Origin: Gammaproteobacteria bacterium
GTDB taxonomy: Bacteria > Pseudomonadota > Gammaproteobacteria > CAJXQU01
NCBI GenBank assembly: GCA_026984775.1
Contig: JALSRM010000043.1
Span: 62,001 to 126,000 of the forward strand
Direction of reading: 5' to 3'
DNA: 64,000 nucleotides
The notes below the pieces were generated by a model. That model ran no database searches, was not told where the DNA came from, and saw only the letters and a list, made by a program, of their open reading frames with translations. Below, piece by piece: positions 26,185-36,191 of the stretch. How positions within the stretch are numbered: position 1 is the stretch's first letter; each line of letters begins with the position of its first letter. The position numbers and the translations under genes are program-made.

Positions 26185-29100
26185 TTAGGACTCTTTAACC
26201 CCGCTTTTTGCCTGATCGGATTTTTTTGAGTACCGGCCAAGACGGATTTCGAAAGATTTCCAGATATCTCCTTTGGAGAAACACTCCCAGGCCCAGCGCA
26301 ACCATTGCAGCAGGGCAAAAGCGAGCCATAATGACCAGAGAAGCATCAGAACCCGGTAGACAAACAGAGGGACAGAAAAGATCCAGGCCTGTGGTGGGAT
26401 AGAGGATACGCGATCCTGATACCAGTTGAGTGCAAAGGTAGTCGAGTTATTTCCGGATACTTGCATATCTGGGCTACCCAACAGCCCCTGCTTGATTGCT
26501 TCGAAAAGAGCAGAAAGAGCGATCAGTGAAAGGATAACCAGCCCGATTTGAATAAAATTGAATCGGGTTTTGTCAGTTGCTGGATCAAGCTTCCCTCGTG
26601 CACCAACTGCGAGCAGCCAGGCAACGACAATGAAAGCCGAAAATAGCGGAGCCTGACTGAGCCCGATACCGAGTAAAAACCATTGCCAGGTTTTGAGTGG
26701 CGTCAGCCGAACCCTGCCCAAGACAAGAGACAGCAGGATGATCACAATCAATTCACCCCAAAACAGTACCGCAGGACCCCATTGTGGACCTCCAGTGAAC
26801 AGAATCCATCGATCCTTCCCTGGATACAATGTGATCATATGGTTAACGCTGGCGGTACCAAGATTTATGGATGGTGATCTGTAGAGCGCTTGGATCCCTT
26901 CAGGCTGACGCCAGTTCATTTCAACAAGTTGTTTGCCGGGATGGATTGGCAACGTTACCTCTCTCCCGCTTTCACCATCCTGTCGGATCGGCTGTGCGTG
27001 TCCATTGATGATAACAGTTTGCAGGCGTGCCTGTTCTGGCAGCATAACCGTATGTTGATCACCCTGACTGCTGCGTAAAGTTATTTTAAGATTGGTATCC
27101 GTGGCGCGTTGGCCGGGTGTGATCGTTAACTGGCTTTTGTCGATGGTCAGGGTTTGCCCTTCAATGCCTTCGGGACGGGCGATTCTCAGTGTAACTGATT
27201 CACCGGGCCAAGGATGCCATTCCGGTAACCAGCGTCCTTCAGGATTCTGATGATGAACCACAGCGATACCATCGGTGTCCATATGCCAGATCGGGCTGAC
27301 ATCCGCGTACCAAATTTCTGTCCAGTCAAGGGTTTCTGGGGCTTTCAGTCTGATTTCACTGGAGGTTCTGAGGCTGGATTCCCACTGCATACTGGACTGG
27401 TTGGCGGGCATGTTGACCAGAACACGGTTATTTTTGACACGGAATCCTTCGGTGAGTAAAGATTCACCTTCCAACAAGGGGACTTGGATCACAATTGCAG
27501 TGCCCGTAGGAGAGGCGCGTTCTACACGAGTCTCTACCCGCCAATCGAGCCCTAGGCGTAGGGTCCTGTAGACATGTACAAAGGGCGGCAGGTTTGATGT
27601 TTCCAGTTTTTGTTTGGGCATGGTTTCACCATTCCCGACAACACGGATCAGTTTCAGTTGCCGGTCTGGGATGCCATTTTCCTGGAGGCCGAGCAGCTCC
27701 CAGCCATCCGAATTGTAGGTGACACGAGAAGGTCTGAGTGGCAGGGCAAGATCAATACTGTCCTGCTCCGGCAAGGGACCGAACATGATGACTTGGTGGA
27801 CACCTTTTGACAGGTGAAGCCAAAGAAACCCGTCCTTGCCTCGTGCCAGGCCGGATGCAGGTTCGCCATCGACAGCGAGTTGTGAAGGCGTCCACTTTCC
27901 GGATTTTCCCGGCAAGGGAACGGCAACCTTTTCAGATGTGTGAACCTCCAGTCTCACCTGCATACTTTCGGGCCGAATATCCATTGCCATTCTGCTGAAA
28001 TGAGCACACTCTGGCAGACAATCTGGTGGTGCAAGCAACCGGCTTTTCAATTCCTGCAGAAGTTCAGGTGTCGGGATCTCGGCCACGGTATCCCGTGGTT
28101 GAATAGAGAGAACCAGTACAGCCATCATGGCAAATATCGAAGCATGTCTGCCTATAAAGGGTAGAGAAGAACGTTTGAAGAACTTGATTGAACGAATGAT
28201 CAGTAGTGTTAGTGCGATCATCAGGACGATTCGTAACAGATTCAGGAGAAGGTTGATTCTCGGCGAAAGCAGGATCAGATCGATGGTTTGATCTTGTCCT
28301 ACGGGTCCATTCCAGTTGAGTGATAGGGTATGCCATTGCCAGGAAGGCAACCCGGGACCTGTCTGGACGTTGGTCTGCGTATCATAACGTTGTGGAAATT
28401 TTGACAGGTTGTGTCCGGTATATTTATCGTTTGGCGACGTCTTTAGTACTTTTCTGTCCAGTTTACGTGGTGTTGAGGGTGGCAGTGAAGAAACGCTGGC
28501 TTCCCTTTCAATGCCATCGGCTTCCATGGATATGACTTGTGGTTGGGTTTCTTCTTCCATCCTGTAGCGATCAGATCCGTTGAGTGCACTTAGCCAAGGT
28601 TTCTCCAATTGAGGGAAAAGTCCAGTCCTGATCTCATCGATCATGAAGGGAATAGCGATTAAAAGCAGGACAAGGAAAGCCAGATTACGGTAGGCGGTCA
28701 CCCACCAGCGAAACTTCCCTTCAGGCAGAACCCGCAACAAGGCAATCGCCGCAATCAAGTGTAGCCAGACTTGTCGAGGTGCTTCGGGTTCGTGCCAGAG
28801 CAGAACTAATGTGATCAGCCCGAGAAGACCCACTCGCCAGTTCCACAGACGTCCCATGGCAATTGCGGTTATCAGTACCAAAAAGAGGTCGAGCAATGAC
28901 CAGTGCTGGATCCAGGTTTCGGTAACTGTATCGATTCCGCGGGTTGAGAAGAGTTTCCAGCCTGGTGGAAGATTAAGTGTGGCCTCTACCTTCTGGAAAT
29001 CGTGGTCCCAGCCGACGGCCTTGAGTTTACTGATAGGACGTTGATAACGGCTGTCGGCGATTAGATTGATACGACCTCGACGAACTTCGACGCCGGGTTT

Positions 29101-30309
29101 ATTGTTCAGTCGAGTGATGAACTGGGGTTCGTTGTTCAGCAGGACACGTCCAAGCTGTAGTTCATCGCTGGTTTCGAGTCGCCAGCCAGTTGTCATGCGG
29201 CCAGTGATACGATCCCTGATGGTGTATCCTTCACCGGATTGATCGAGCCATAAGGTCCGGCTGAGTTGCAGAATATTGGGCTCCGGTTCGGGATCCCCTC
29301 GACGAATAACCTTGAAGATTAGAGTCTTGCCTGGGGTTGCTTGGAAAGCGGGCAGCTTTTTCCACGCCTTTGGCAAATTTGTCTGACGCGGATCGATAGA
29401 GGGTAACCCTTCCAGCTCGACGAGGCGTAAGTGGTTACGGGCAGCGAAGACCCAGATCTCTTCACCCGGCCAAGGATCTTCCTGATGAGGTAGTGTCAGT
29501 TGTTCTACCGGTCCAGGAAGGCGGGCTGCCACATTGATAGACCAGCTGCCCGGTCGGAGTTGAACGCGTAATTTTCCGTCAACTTCCAGTCGGGCAGGCA
29601 ATTGGCTGTTGATTTGCAGCGGAATTGCATCGGGCAGGAGTGGTGAGCCGAGAATCGCCTCTCGCTGCCTCCCGGAAACTTTAAGCGTGATCCTTGTTGT
29701 AATCAGCATCGGGATCTCGTCTTCGATGTGCCGATACACTTCCAGTTTGATCTGTTCACCCTGATCACCAGATAATCCCTTGCGGTTCTTTTTGATCCAG
29801 ATCCTCCCCTTCTTGATGTCAGGGAAGTCAATCACCTCGCTATTTACGGTCAGAGAAACCAGTCCGGTATCCTCTGGGATCGTCAGGGAATCCGGTAAGT
29901 GGCTCCATTCAAAGTGGCCGCTTATTTCATGGATACCTGGTTCAAGCATGACAAGGGGTTTTTCTTTTTGGCGGATGACGCTGATTTTTTGTCCATTGTC
30001 GGTGACATCCTGAGGCCAGTTTTTATTATCCCCAGGCAGTATGACTTCGCTTTCCTTGTAAACCTGCCAGATAATCGAGAATTCTCCGGATGTCGGGTGT
30101 AATGACAGATTGAGTAGCGAAGGCCATGCACAACGGTGTTGACGGGCATTGTTGTAGAGGAATGGGCAATCGAAGTCCTTGTTGTCTTGAAGCACCCATT
30201 CTATCCATGGTTCAAGAGGATCAGGTATTTTGTCCCTGGAGATTGGTCCAGCATGTAATACCGTACAGAAAATAGTCAGTGTGAGGATCAGAAATGGACG
30301 CCGCAACAT
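26185..30309 (-). CDS. Large envelope protein of unknown function (1374 residues)
   Basis: A very long protein with a signal peptide (about 1-20, ending LHAGP). Residues about 20-465 look like an extracytoplasmic beta-rich region. A cluster of four or five helices follows at about 470-565, with the charged motif WHEPEAPRQVWLHLIAAIALLRVLP. A helix at about 690-715 and a second signal-like helix near 730 lead into another long extracytoplasmic region (about 750-1185), and four more helices close the protein (about 1190-1345). I recognise the type as a large uncharacterised protein seen across proteobacteria, but know no function. It lies 59 bases after hpnG in the same direction and could be read from the hopanoid operon. 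Confidence 0.75.
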   Translation of the reverse strand: MLRRPFLILTLTIFCTVLHAGPISRDKIPDPLEPWIEWVLQDNKDFDCPFLYNNARQHRCAWPSLLNLSLHPTSGEFSIIWQVYKESEVILPGDNKNWPQDVTDNGQKISVIRQKEKPLVMLEPGIHEISGHFEWSHLPDSLTIPEDTGLVSLTVNSEVIDFPDIKKGRIWIKKNRKGLSGDQGEQIKLEVYRHIEDEIPMLITTRITLKVSGRQREAILGSPLLPDAIPLQINSQLPARLEVDGKLRVQLRPGSWSINVAARLPGPVEQLTLPHQEDPWPGEEIWVFAARNHLRLVELEGLPSIDPRQTNLPKAWKKLPAFQATPGKTLIFKVIRRGDPEPEPNILQLSRTLWLDQSGEGYTIRDRITGRMTTGWRLETSDELQLGRVLLNNEPQFITRLNNKPGVEVRRGRINLIADSRYQRPISKLKAVGWDHDFQKVEATLNLPPGWKLFSTRGIDTVTETWIQHWSLLDLFLVLITAIAMGRLWNWRVGLLGLITLVLLWHEPEAPRQVWLHLIAAIALLRVLPEGKFRWWVTAYRNLAFLVLLLIAIPFMIDEIRTGLFPQLEKPWLSALNGSDRYRMEEETQPQVISMEADGIEREASVSSLPPSTPRKLDRKVLKTSPNDKYTGHNLSKFPQRYDTQTNVQTGPGLPSWQWHTLSLNWNGPVGQDQTIDLILLSPRINLLLNLLRIVLMIALTLLIIRSIKFFKRSSLPFIGRHASIFAMMAVLVLSIQPRDTVAEIPTPELLQELKSRLLAPPDCLPECAHFSRMAMDIRPESMQVRLEVHTSEKVAVPLPGKSGKWTPSQLAVDGEPASGLARGKDGFLWLHLSKGVHQVIMFGPLPEQDSIDLALPLRPSRVTYNSDGWELLGLQENGIPDRQLKLIRVVGNGETMPKQKLETSNLPPFVHVYRTLRLGLDWRVETRVERASPTGTAIVIQVPLLEGESLLTEGFRVKNNRVLVNMPANQSSMQWESSLRTSSEIRLKAPETLDWTEIWYADVSPIWHMDTDGIAVVHHQNPEGRWLPEWHPWPGESVTLRIARPEGIEGQTLTIDKSQLTITPGQRATDTNLKITLRSSQGDQHTVMLPEQARLQTVIINGHAQPIRQDGESGREVTLPIHPGKQLVEMNWRQPEGIQALYRSPSINLGTASVNHMITLYPGKDRWILFTGGPQWGPAVLFWGELIVIILLSLVLGRVRLTPLKTWQWFLLGIGLSQAPLFSAFIVVAWLLAVGARGKLDPATDKTRFNFIQIGLVILSLIALSALFEAIKQGLLGSPDMQVSGNNSTTFALNWYQDRVSSIPPQAWIFSVPLFVYRVLMLLWSLWLAFALLQWLRWAWECFSKGDIWKSFEIRLGRYSKKSDQAKSGVKES

Positions 30310-30368
30310 AGGTGAGTCTCCTCATTATCATAGTATGGTAAACGAACGTGAGTGAACCTGATACGGGG

Positions 30369-31082
30369 TTAATAATGATAGTTAAGGTTAGAGCTTGCAA
30401 GCTTGGTGATTTGCCGCAGGCTTTTACATGCTTCATGGAAGTGTTTTCCTAGCGTGATCAATTGAGAAAGCTCTCCTGGATTGACAAGTAATCTGCCAAG
30501 AAAGGGGAGGATACGCGTTACTCCATACGCATCGGTGGAATCAATAGCGATCGATGGGATAACCATTTCACTGGAATCAACAATACTGCGGACACTAAGA
30601 AAGGGAATTTGATGCTCTCTGGCAAACTGACCAATGGCAGCGCTTTCCATATCGACGGCACACGCGCCGGTTTTGTCATACAGGACCCTTTTTGTATGAG
30701 GAAAGGTAATGGGAGAATCTGTATGCAGTATCGGATCGGTAAAAATACGGAGATGGGATGCGAGTGTTTGCTGCAGGTTTTCTCGCCAGAGGGAATCGGT
30801 CTGTATGAATTCGGATCGATCATCATTGAAAACAGATTCAGGGAGAACAATATCTCCGGGTCTAAGTTGATCACAAAGCCCTCCGGCAGTACCCCAACTG
30901 ACTAGGGCGGTGGCGCCATGTTCAACCAGTCGCCGGGATGCTGTGGCAGCATTTTTTGCACCCATGCCAGAAACAAGGATCAGGTTGGTGTTTATGGTTG
31001 TGATCTGATCAATGGGAATAGGATGGTGGGCAAAACACTTTGCTTCGGCCGACAGGGCGGCAATGACGCCCACTTTGATCAT
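30369..31082 (-). CDS. hpnG: Hopanoid-associated phosphorylase HpnG
   Basis: A 237-residue protein of the purine/nucleoside phosphorylase superfamily. It begins IKVGVIAALSAEAKCF, has the VSGMGAKNAATASRRLVEHGATALVSWGTAGGL block at about 38-70 and the substrate segment CAVDMESAAIGQFARE at about 142-157. HpnG removes adenine from adenosylhopane to give ribosylhopane, a step towards extended hopanoids. Its start is 1 base after the squalene-hopene cyclase stop, which fixes its role. The HpnH enzyme, which makes adenosylhopane, is not in this window. Confidence 0.92.
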   Translation of the reverse strand: MIKVGVIAALSAEAKCFAHHPIPIDQITTINTNLILVSGMGAKNAATASRRLVEHGATALVSWGTAGGLCDQLRPGDIVLPESVFNDDRSEFIQTDSLWRENLQQTLASHLRIFTDPILHTDSPITFPHTKRVLYDKTGACAVDMESAAIGQFAREHQIPFLSVRSIVDSSEMVIPSIAIDSTDAYGVTRILPFLGRLLVNPGELSQLITLGKHFHEACKSLRQITKLASSNLNYHY

Positions 31083-31083
31083 C

Positions 31084-33045
31084 TCAAGATTGTTGGCTAC
31101 GGCGTCGGTATTGAGCCAATGCCCACAAGGGAAAGAATTTGTTGTAGCCGTGGTATTTCAGATAGAACACCTTTGGAAAGCCTGGTGCAGTGAAACTTTC
31201 ATCGTGCCAGAACCCATCTTCCTGTTGGGTATTGATCAGATAGGCAGCAGCCTTTTTAACAGCCTCTGAGTCAGACTGTCCTGCAGCCATTAATCCAAGC
31301 ATGGCCCATGCTGTCTGATAGGGTGTACTCGGATGTGGCTGATTTCGTTTGTCCTCGTAGTAACTGTCATTGCTTTCACCCCAACCACCATCAATATGCT
31401 GGATGCTCTTCAACCAGACAACAGCTTTTCTGATCCAGGCTTCCTGCATATCATAGCCTGCAACCTCTAGCGCACTCAGAACCGACCAGGTGCCATAGAT
31501 ATAGTTCGTGCCCCATCGTCCAAACCAGGAACCCTCTTCCTGTTGCATTTCCTTGAGATATTGTATGGCACGATCGAGAACGGGCTTGTATTTTTCATCT
31601 CGTGTCAATCCCAACAGGGCGACACAGCGGGCGGTGACATCCTCAGTGGGAGGATCGAGCAGAGCGCCATGATCGGCAAACGGAATATGATTGAGATAAT
31701 AGCAGGTATTATCCTTGTCGAAAGCTCCAAATCCACCATTTCTGGATTGCATGCCGGCAACCCAGTCGGCAGCTCTTTGGATTGAGTCTGCAAACTTTTC
31801 GTGATCTGTTACAGACATCGCCCAGGCGATCATGGAAGTGTCATCCAGATCAGGGTAGTAATCATTGGCAAACTGGAAGGGCCATCCACCACCTGCAAGA
31901 TTTGGATTGTTGTCTCGCCAGTCGCCCGGTTCATCACTCAATTGTTGATCTTTGAGCCAGTCCAAACCACGGCTGACCGATTCCGGGATTTCTGATTCCC
32001 CATAGGCTGCTTCTCTGATCGCCAGACAGGAGAGGCCGGTATCCCACATTGGGGAAAGGCAGGGCTGACAGTAGGCAGAATCTTCTTCAACGATCAGTAA
32101 TTTCTGCAAAGCACGTTTTGTCGTTTTGACAAGAGGGTGATCTTCATCGTAACCGAGGAGCAGCAGTGCCTCATGTGCGTTAACCATGGCGGGAAAGATA
32201 CCACCCAGACCGTCTTCACCATTGAGACGTTCGATAAACCAGTTTTCAGCTTTTTTGATCGCACGTCGGCGAATGAATTGTGGAATCAATGGTTCAAGAA
32301 AGGTACGGCCAATATGATCGAGGATATGGAAGAATTTACTGATCGTATTGGTTGGATGAAAATAGTGAGTTTCCTCTTCCGGAGGGGTGATAAACAATTC
32401 TCGGACTTGAACATTTCTGGGATTTGCTGCAACCGGTTTGAGTGAGCACAGGATGAATAAAGGTACCATGACCGTTCTGGACCAGTAGGAAACCTTGCTG
32501 ATATGGAAAGGAAACCATTTCGGCAGCAGCATGATTTCAACAGGAATAAACGGTACCCCAGACCAGGGCACCTGCCCGAACAATGCAAGCGTGATCCGCG
32601 TGAATACATTACTTTTTGCAGCACCACCATGGGCAAGAATGGCCTCGCGGGCCCTTCGCATGTGAGGTGCTTCCGGGTCATCTCCGACGATTTTTAAGGC
32701 GTAGTAGACTTTAACTGTACAGCTCAAATCCATTGAGCCACCATGGTAGAGAGGCCAGCCTCCTTCTTCATTCTGATGTTGGCGCAGATAATTCGCGATC
32801 TTGAGCTCCAGTTCCCGATCGATATCGTCAGTAAAATGCATCATCAGGATGTATTCGGCCGGAATGGTGCAGTCCGCCTCTAGTGGATAGTCCCAGTAAC
32901 CTTCAGGATGTTGATCCCTCTCGAGTGCTGAACGAGCTGCTTTGATTGCCCCATCCAAATGATTGCCCAGCAATTTGCGGACGATCTTGCCCAGAGAAGA
33001 GCCGCCTTCGTTTTCGGTCAATCTGAATCTGGGAGGTGTCAGCAC
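31084..33045 (-). CDS. shc: Squalene-hopene cyclase
   Basis: A 653-residue monotopic membrane triterpene cyclase that folds squalene into hopene and hopanol. The protonating motif appears as DLDDTS (Asp399 to Ser404; the usual form is DXDDTA). Several QW repeats are visible, such as QNEEGGWPLYHGG, QSRNGGFGAFD, QQEEGSWFGRWG, QHIDGGWGES and QQEDGFWHDE. The N-terminal substrate-channel region with YWDYPLEADCTIPAEYILMMH is typical. It forms an operon with the squalene synthase upstream and hpnG downstream. Confidence 0.96.
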   Translation of the reverse strand: MLTPPRFRLTENEGGSSLGKIVRKLLGNHLDGAIKAARSALERDQHPEGYWDYPLEADCTIPAEYILMMHFTDDIDRELELKIANYLRQHQNEEGGWPLYHGGSMDLSCTVKVYYALKIVGDDPEAPHMRRAREAILAHGGAAKSNVFTRITLALFGQVPWSGVPFIPVEIMLLPKWFPFHISKVSYWSRTVMVPLFILCSLKPVAANPRNVQVRELFITPPEEETHYFHPTNTISKFFHILDHIGRTFLEPLIPQFIRRRAIKKAENWFIERLNGEDGLGGIFPAMVNAHEALLLLGYDEDHPLVKTTKRALQKLLIVEEDSAYCQPCLSPMWDTGLSCLAIREAAYGESEIPESVSRGLDWLKDQQLSDEPGDWRDNNPNLAGGGWPFQFANDYYPDLDDTSMIAWAMSVTDHEKFADSIQRAADWVAGMQSRNGGFGAFDKDNTCYYLNHIPFADHGALLDPPTEDVTARCVALLGLTRDEKYKPVLDRAIQYLKEMQQEEGSWFGRWGTNYIYGTWSVLSALEVAGYDMQEAWIRKAVVWLKSIQHIDGGWGESNDSYYEDKRNQPHPSTPYQTAWAMLGLMAAGQSDSEAVKKAAAYLINTQQEDGFWHDESFTAPGFPKVFYLKYHGYNKFFPLWALAQYRRRSQQS

Positions 33046-33148
33046 AGTGAATCCTCAAAGATGGTTGCTTGTATGAAACTGTTATTGTTATTTTTAAGCA
33101 TATCGATACCGTTCATTCGTGATCAAAATCCTTTTTGGTCGGAGTTTG

Positions 33149-34213
33149 TCAGGTACTTTGACTCTCAACAGAAATTTTCTCACGAAATTGTATTTCTGGC
33201 AATCCCTTTGCTACCGAATAAAATAGTAACTTCAATAACTTATCGCTGGAAACAAACATATTTGTCAAGGCTATAGTCGTTTTAACCTGGCGTCTGGTTA
33301 TTTTGACATCACTACTGCAAGAAAATCCCCGGTTTTTGTTGATTTGGTCAAGAGTCAGTATGGCCATGCCAATAGCCCACAGGCAGAATTTCCGGATCCC
33401 TTTTTCATAACGAGGGATGAGCAGAGTGAAGCGAAGAGCATTCTCCAGATGACCTTTTGCAATTGCAATCAGCTCACCCAGCCCCTTTTCGAAGGCAGGA
33501 TTTTTCTGCCCTGGCTGGAGTTCGCTCAGAGGAAATCCATATTTCAAAAAAGTTTCTTGTGGAAGCCAGCAGGCTCCCCTTCGATGATCATCCCAGATAT
33601 CTTTCAGGATATTGGTCATCTGCAAACCCTGTCCGAAGGAAACAGAAAGTTCCATTAACTCCTTGTGGTGTGCATTGATATCAGGACTGAAATCGCAAAA
33701 AAGTTCGGCCAGCATTTCACCTACCACACCAGCCACGTAATAACAGTAATCATCCATTGCCGCCTGATCAGGCAGGCCATTGAGGGTTTCTTTCTCCTGA
33801 TAGTCTGCCATACCTTTTGCCATAATCCTGACGCATCGTGCCAAGGCGTGTTTCTGGTTATCGTTGAAACTGTGGGTAATCCGGATCACACGTTCGGTCT
33901 GTTTGATCAGATCCCGCTCTGCTTCCAGCGTTTGGTCCGATAAGATCGGGGAAAGTCTTTCAGCAAAATCTGCAGCGGTTTCTTCACCTTCCACGACAAG
34001 AATAAACTGATCGGTAAAGTTACGTTTTTGTTCGGTAGAAAGTGTTGCATCATCTTCAATGGTATCTGCGATGCGACAAAGCAGGTAGCCGTTTCCAACC
34101 ACGGTACGAAGCTGTTCCGGCAGCTGAGGAATCGTCAGCGCGAAAGTCCTGGAAACACCCTGAAGTATCCTTTCCTGATAATCAAGATCCTGAGTTGATG
34201 GTAACTTTTGCAT
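33149..34213 (-). CDS. sqs: Squalene synthase, single-gene type
   Basis: A 354-residue squalene/phytoene synthase family enzyme. It has SRTFALTIPQLP at about 21-32, the first Asp-rich motif as DTIED (50-54), DYCYYVAGVVGEML at about 154-167 and the second motif DIWDD (205-209). The DYCYYVAGxVG block and the length resemble the eukaryotic-type one-enzyme squalene synthase known from methanotrophs, rather than the three-enzyme HpnC/HpnD/HpnE set; no hpnC, hpnD or hpnE gene is seen here. It converts two farnesyl diphosphates to squalene using NADPH. The C-terminal tail after 320 has a hydrophobic segment that may bind the membrane. The ATG at 34213 is preferred over a TTG at 34222. Squalene-hopene cyclase follows after 103 bases. 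Confidence 0.9.
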   Translation of the reverse strand: MQKLPSTQDLDYQERILQGVSRTFALTIPQLPEQLRTVVGNGYLLCRIADTIEDDATLSTEQKRNFTDQFILVVEGEETAADFAERLSPILSDQTLEAERDLIKQTERVIRITHSFNDNQKHALARCVRIMAKGMADYQEKETLNGLPDQAAMDDYCYYVAGVVGEMLAELFCDFSPDINAHHKELMELSVSFGQGLQMTNILKDIWDDHRRGACWLPQETFLKYGFPLSELQPGQKNPAFEKGLGELIAIAKGHLENALRFTLLIPRYEKGIRKFCLWAIGMAILTLDQINKNRGFSCSSDVKITRRQVKTTIALTNMFVSSDKLLKLLFYSVAKGLPEIQFREKISVESQST

Positions 34214-34271
34214 AGGGGCCAAATCTTATCATAAACATTCTTTTTTTCAGGGAGGAAAAAACATATTTCAA

Positions 34272-34303
34272 ATAAAAAAGGCTCTGCAGTGAGCAGAGCC
34301 TTT
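34272..34303 (-). terminator. Rho-independent terminator after the TSP3-OmpA gene
   Basis: An 8-bp stem GGCTCTGC/GCAGAGCC (34280-34287 with 34293-34300) with a 5-base loop, followed on the minus strand by TTTTTTATT. It separates the OmpA-type gene from the squalene synthase operon. Confidence 0.85.
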
Positions 34304-34357
34304 CATGGTTTTGTCGAGCATCACCCACCGAGGGCAGGTGTTGTATGCAACAATTAA

Positions 34358-35203
34358 TTATTCGATGACAAATTCGACACGTCGGTTTTTGGCACGACCT
34401 TCCTCTGTCGAATTATCGGCGATAGGTTCGGACTCACCGCGACCTTCGGAAATAAGAATAGAAGGATCGACGCCCTGACTTACCAGATAATTGACAACGG
34501 CCTGAGCCCTTCTCTCTGAGAGTTTCTGGTTGTAGGTTTCACTACCAATACTGTCAGTGTGACCGACGACTCTGATTCGCTTGTTGCCGACATTGCTTGA
34601 GAGCGTTGATACAGCTGCATCCAGCTTGGACTTCGCCTCAGGAGTCAATGTGGCACTGTCAAACTCAAAATTGACACCTTCCAGTGTGAAGATGGTTTCT
34701 CCCACTTTTGGACAGCCATTGCTGTCGACTTCGACGCCGGCAGGAGTACCTGGACACTGATCATTGTCATCGATGACGCCGTCACCATCACTATCCAGTG
34801 GACAACCATCGGTTCCTACTGTGGTACCCGCTGGGGTGCCTGGGCATTTATCCAGATCATCATTAACTCCATCACCGTCGCTATCTTTTACGACCGGGCA
34901 ACCTGTTTCATCGACTTCAGTACCTGCTGGTGTGCCAGGGCACTGATCCAGATCATCATTGACACCATCGCCATCAGAGTCACCTACACCCTGGTTACAG
35001 GCGAGATAACCCAGAGCAGCACCGATTGCAGCTCCAGCGGCAATGCCGGCATCTTCACCATCTACTGCAGCTGCACCTGCACCGCCCGCAACTGCGCCAA
35101 TTAATGAACAGACTGGTTGGCTATAACCACCTCCAGTGCTGGCGCAACCGGATAGCATAATACCTGCCATAAGCAAGAAAATTATTTTATGCATTATTTT
35201 CAT
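34358..35203 (-). CDS. OmpA-family lipoprotein with thrombospondin type 3 repeats
   Basis: A 281-residue outer-membrane lipoprotein. A lipobox MLSGC ends the signal peptide. A glycine-zipper-like region (about 30-70, GAVAGGAGAAAVDGEDAGIAAGAAIGAALG) follows, then three calcium-binding TSP3 repeats of the form DSDGDGVNDDLDQCPGTPAG between about 75 and 165. The C-terminal OmpA domain (about 170-281) has FEFDSATLTPEAKSKLD and the peptidoglycan-binding block VVGHTDSIGSETYNQKLSERRAQAV. It should link the outer membrane to peptidoglycan. The ATG at 35203 is chosen for its AAGAGAG ribosome binding site and signal peptide. Single gene with its own terminator. Confidence 0.92.
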   Translation of the reverse strand: MKIMHKIIFLLMAGIMLSGCASTGGGYSQPVCSLIGAVAGGAGAAAVDGEDAGIAAGAAIGAALGYLACNQGVGDSDGDGVNDDLDQCPGTPAGTEVDETGCPVVKDSDGDGVNDDLDKCPGTPAGTTVGTDGCPLDSDGDGVIDDNDQCPGTPAGVEVDSNGCPKVGETIFTLEGVNFEFDSATLTPEAKSKLDAAVSTLSSNVGNKRIRVVGHTDSIGSETYNQKLSERRAQAVVNYLVSQGVDPSILISEGRGESEPIADNSTEEGRAKNRRVEFVIE

Positions 35204-35420
35204 AGTTCTCTCTTCCCGTTTGTTGTATAAAAAACACAAAATAGGAGAAACGGCAATATTGCCAATGACTCCCCCCGGGTAATCCTGATTGCCACCAGAT
35301 GATGTCTCTCAGCTCCCTTAAGCCAAATTTTAGCGCATTACTTCGGAAATTAGCAACAGATTTGAACATTAGACTTAATGATATAGAATATGCCACTATC
35401 ACTCTGACGGGGAGGTGCAG

Positions 35421-36191
35421 ATGAACTTAAATCCAGGGAAGTTGCCAAGAAGCTACAAATACTGTGGTTTTGTTGTATTTATCCATATTTTTCTTGCAGT
35501 CAGTTTACCTGTCAATGCCGATTTGCTCGATTTGGGGAAGGATTTCCTGAATGGTGATTACCGTGATAACAGTCCCTCTTCTTCGGATCCTTCTAACAAT
35601 GAGATAGCGTCTGGTCTTAAAGAAGCTCTCAGTGTAGGTACCGAAACAGTGGTAAAAAAACTGGGACATACGGGTGGATTTACCAATGATTCTGCGGTTC
35701 ACATCCCTTTACCCAGCAGTCTCAAGAACGTAAAAAAAATCTTGGAGAAAGTGGGCATGGGAAAGATGCTTGAAGATCTGGAACTGAAAATGAATGCTGC
35801 CGCCGAGGCAGCAACGCCCAAAGCCAAGCCGTTTTTTATACAAGCCATTCAGGAAATGACACTGGACGATGTAGGGAAGATCTTTAACGGTCCGGATGAT
35901 GCCGCCACCCAGTATTTCCAATCGAAAATGTCAGGACCCTTGGCAAGGGAAATGTCGCCAATCGTGTCAAAAAGCCTCGCGGAAACAGGTGCCGCTAAAT
36001 CCTATGATGCAGTGATGAGTGAATACGAGTCATTGCCATTTGTTCCTGATGTCAAGTCCAATTTGACGGAATATGTCGTACAAAAATCCCTCGACGGGAT
36101 TTTTCATTATCTGGCGATCGAAGAGGCTGCTATCAGGAAAAATCCTGTGAAAAGAACTACCACTTTATTGAAAAAGGTGTTTGGCGGATAG
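35421..36191 (+). CDS. DUF4197 domain exported protein
   Basis: A 256-residue protein with a signal peptide (hydrophobic about 17-33, ending VNADLL). The mature part matches DUF4197: ASGLKEALSVGTETVVKKLG, HIPLPSSLKNVKKILEKVGMGKMLEDLELKMNAAAEAATPKAKPFF, and TQYFQSKMSGPLAREMSPIVSKSL. The function of this alpha-helical periplasmic family is unknown. The ATG at 35421 follows GGGGAGGTGCAG. It is followed by a 213-base spacer and mscL, without a clear operon link. Confidence 0.88.
   Translation: MNLNPGKLPRSYKYCGFVVFIHIFLAVSLPVNADLLDLGKDFLNGDYRDNSPSSSDPSNNEIASGLKEALSVGTETVVKKLGHTGGFTNDSAVHIPLPSSLKNVKKILEKVGMGKMLEDLELKMNAAAEAATPKAKPFFIQAIQEMTLDDVGKIFNGPDDAATQYFQSKMSGPLAREMSPIVSKSLAETGAAKSYDAVMSEYESLPFVPDVKSNLTEYVVQKSLDGIFHYLAIEEAAIRKNPVKRTTTLLKKVFGG

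Noticed and set aside
26185-30309. Reading the 1374-residue protein as part of hopanoid synthesis
   Set aside because: Only position supports it; no enzyme motif is visible, so the annotation leaves its function open.
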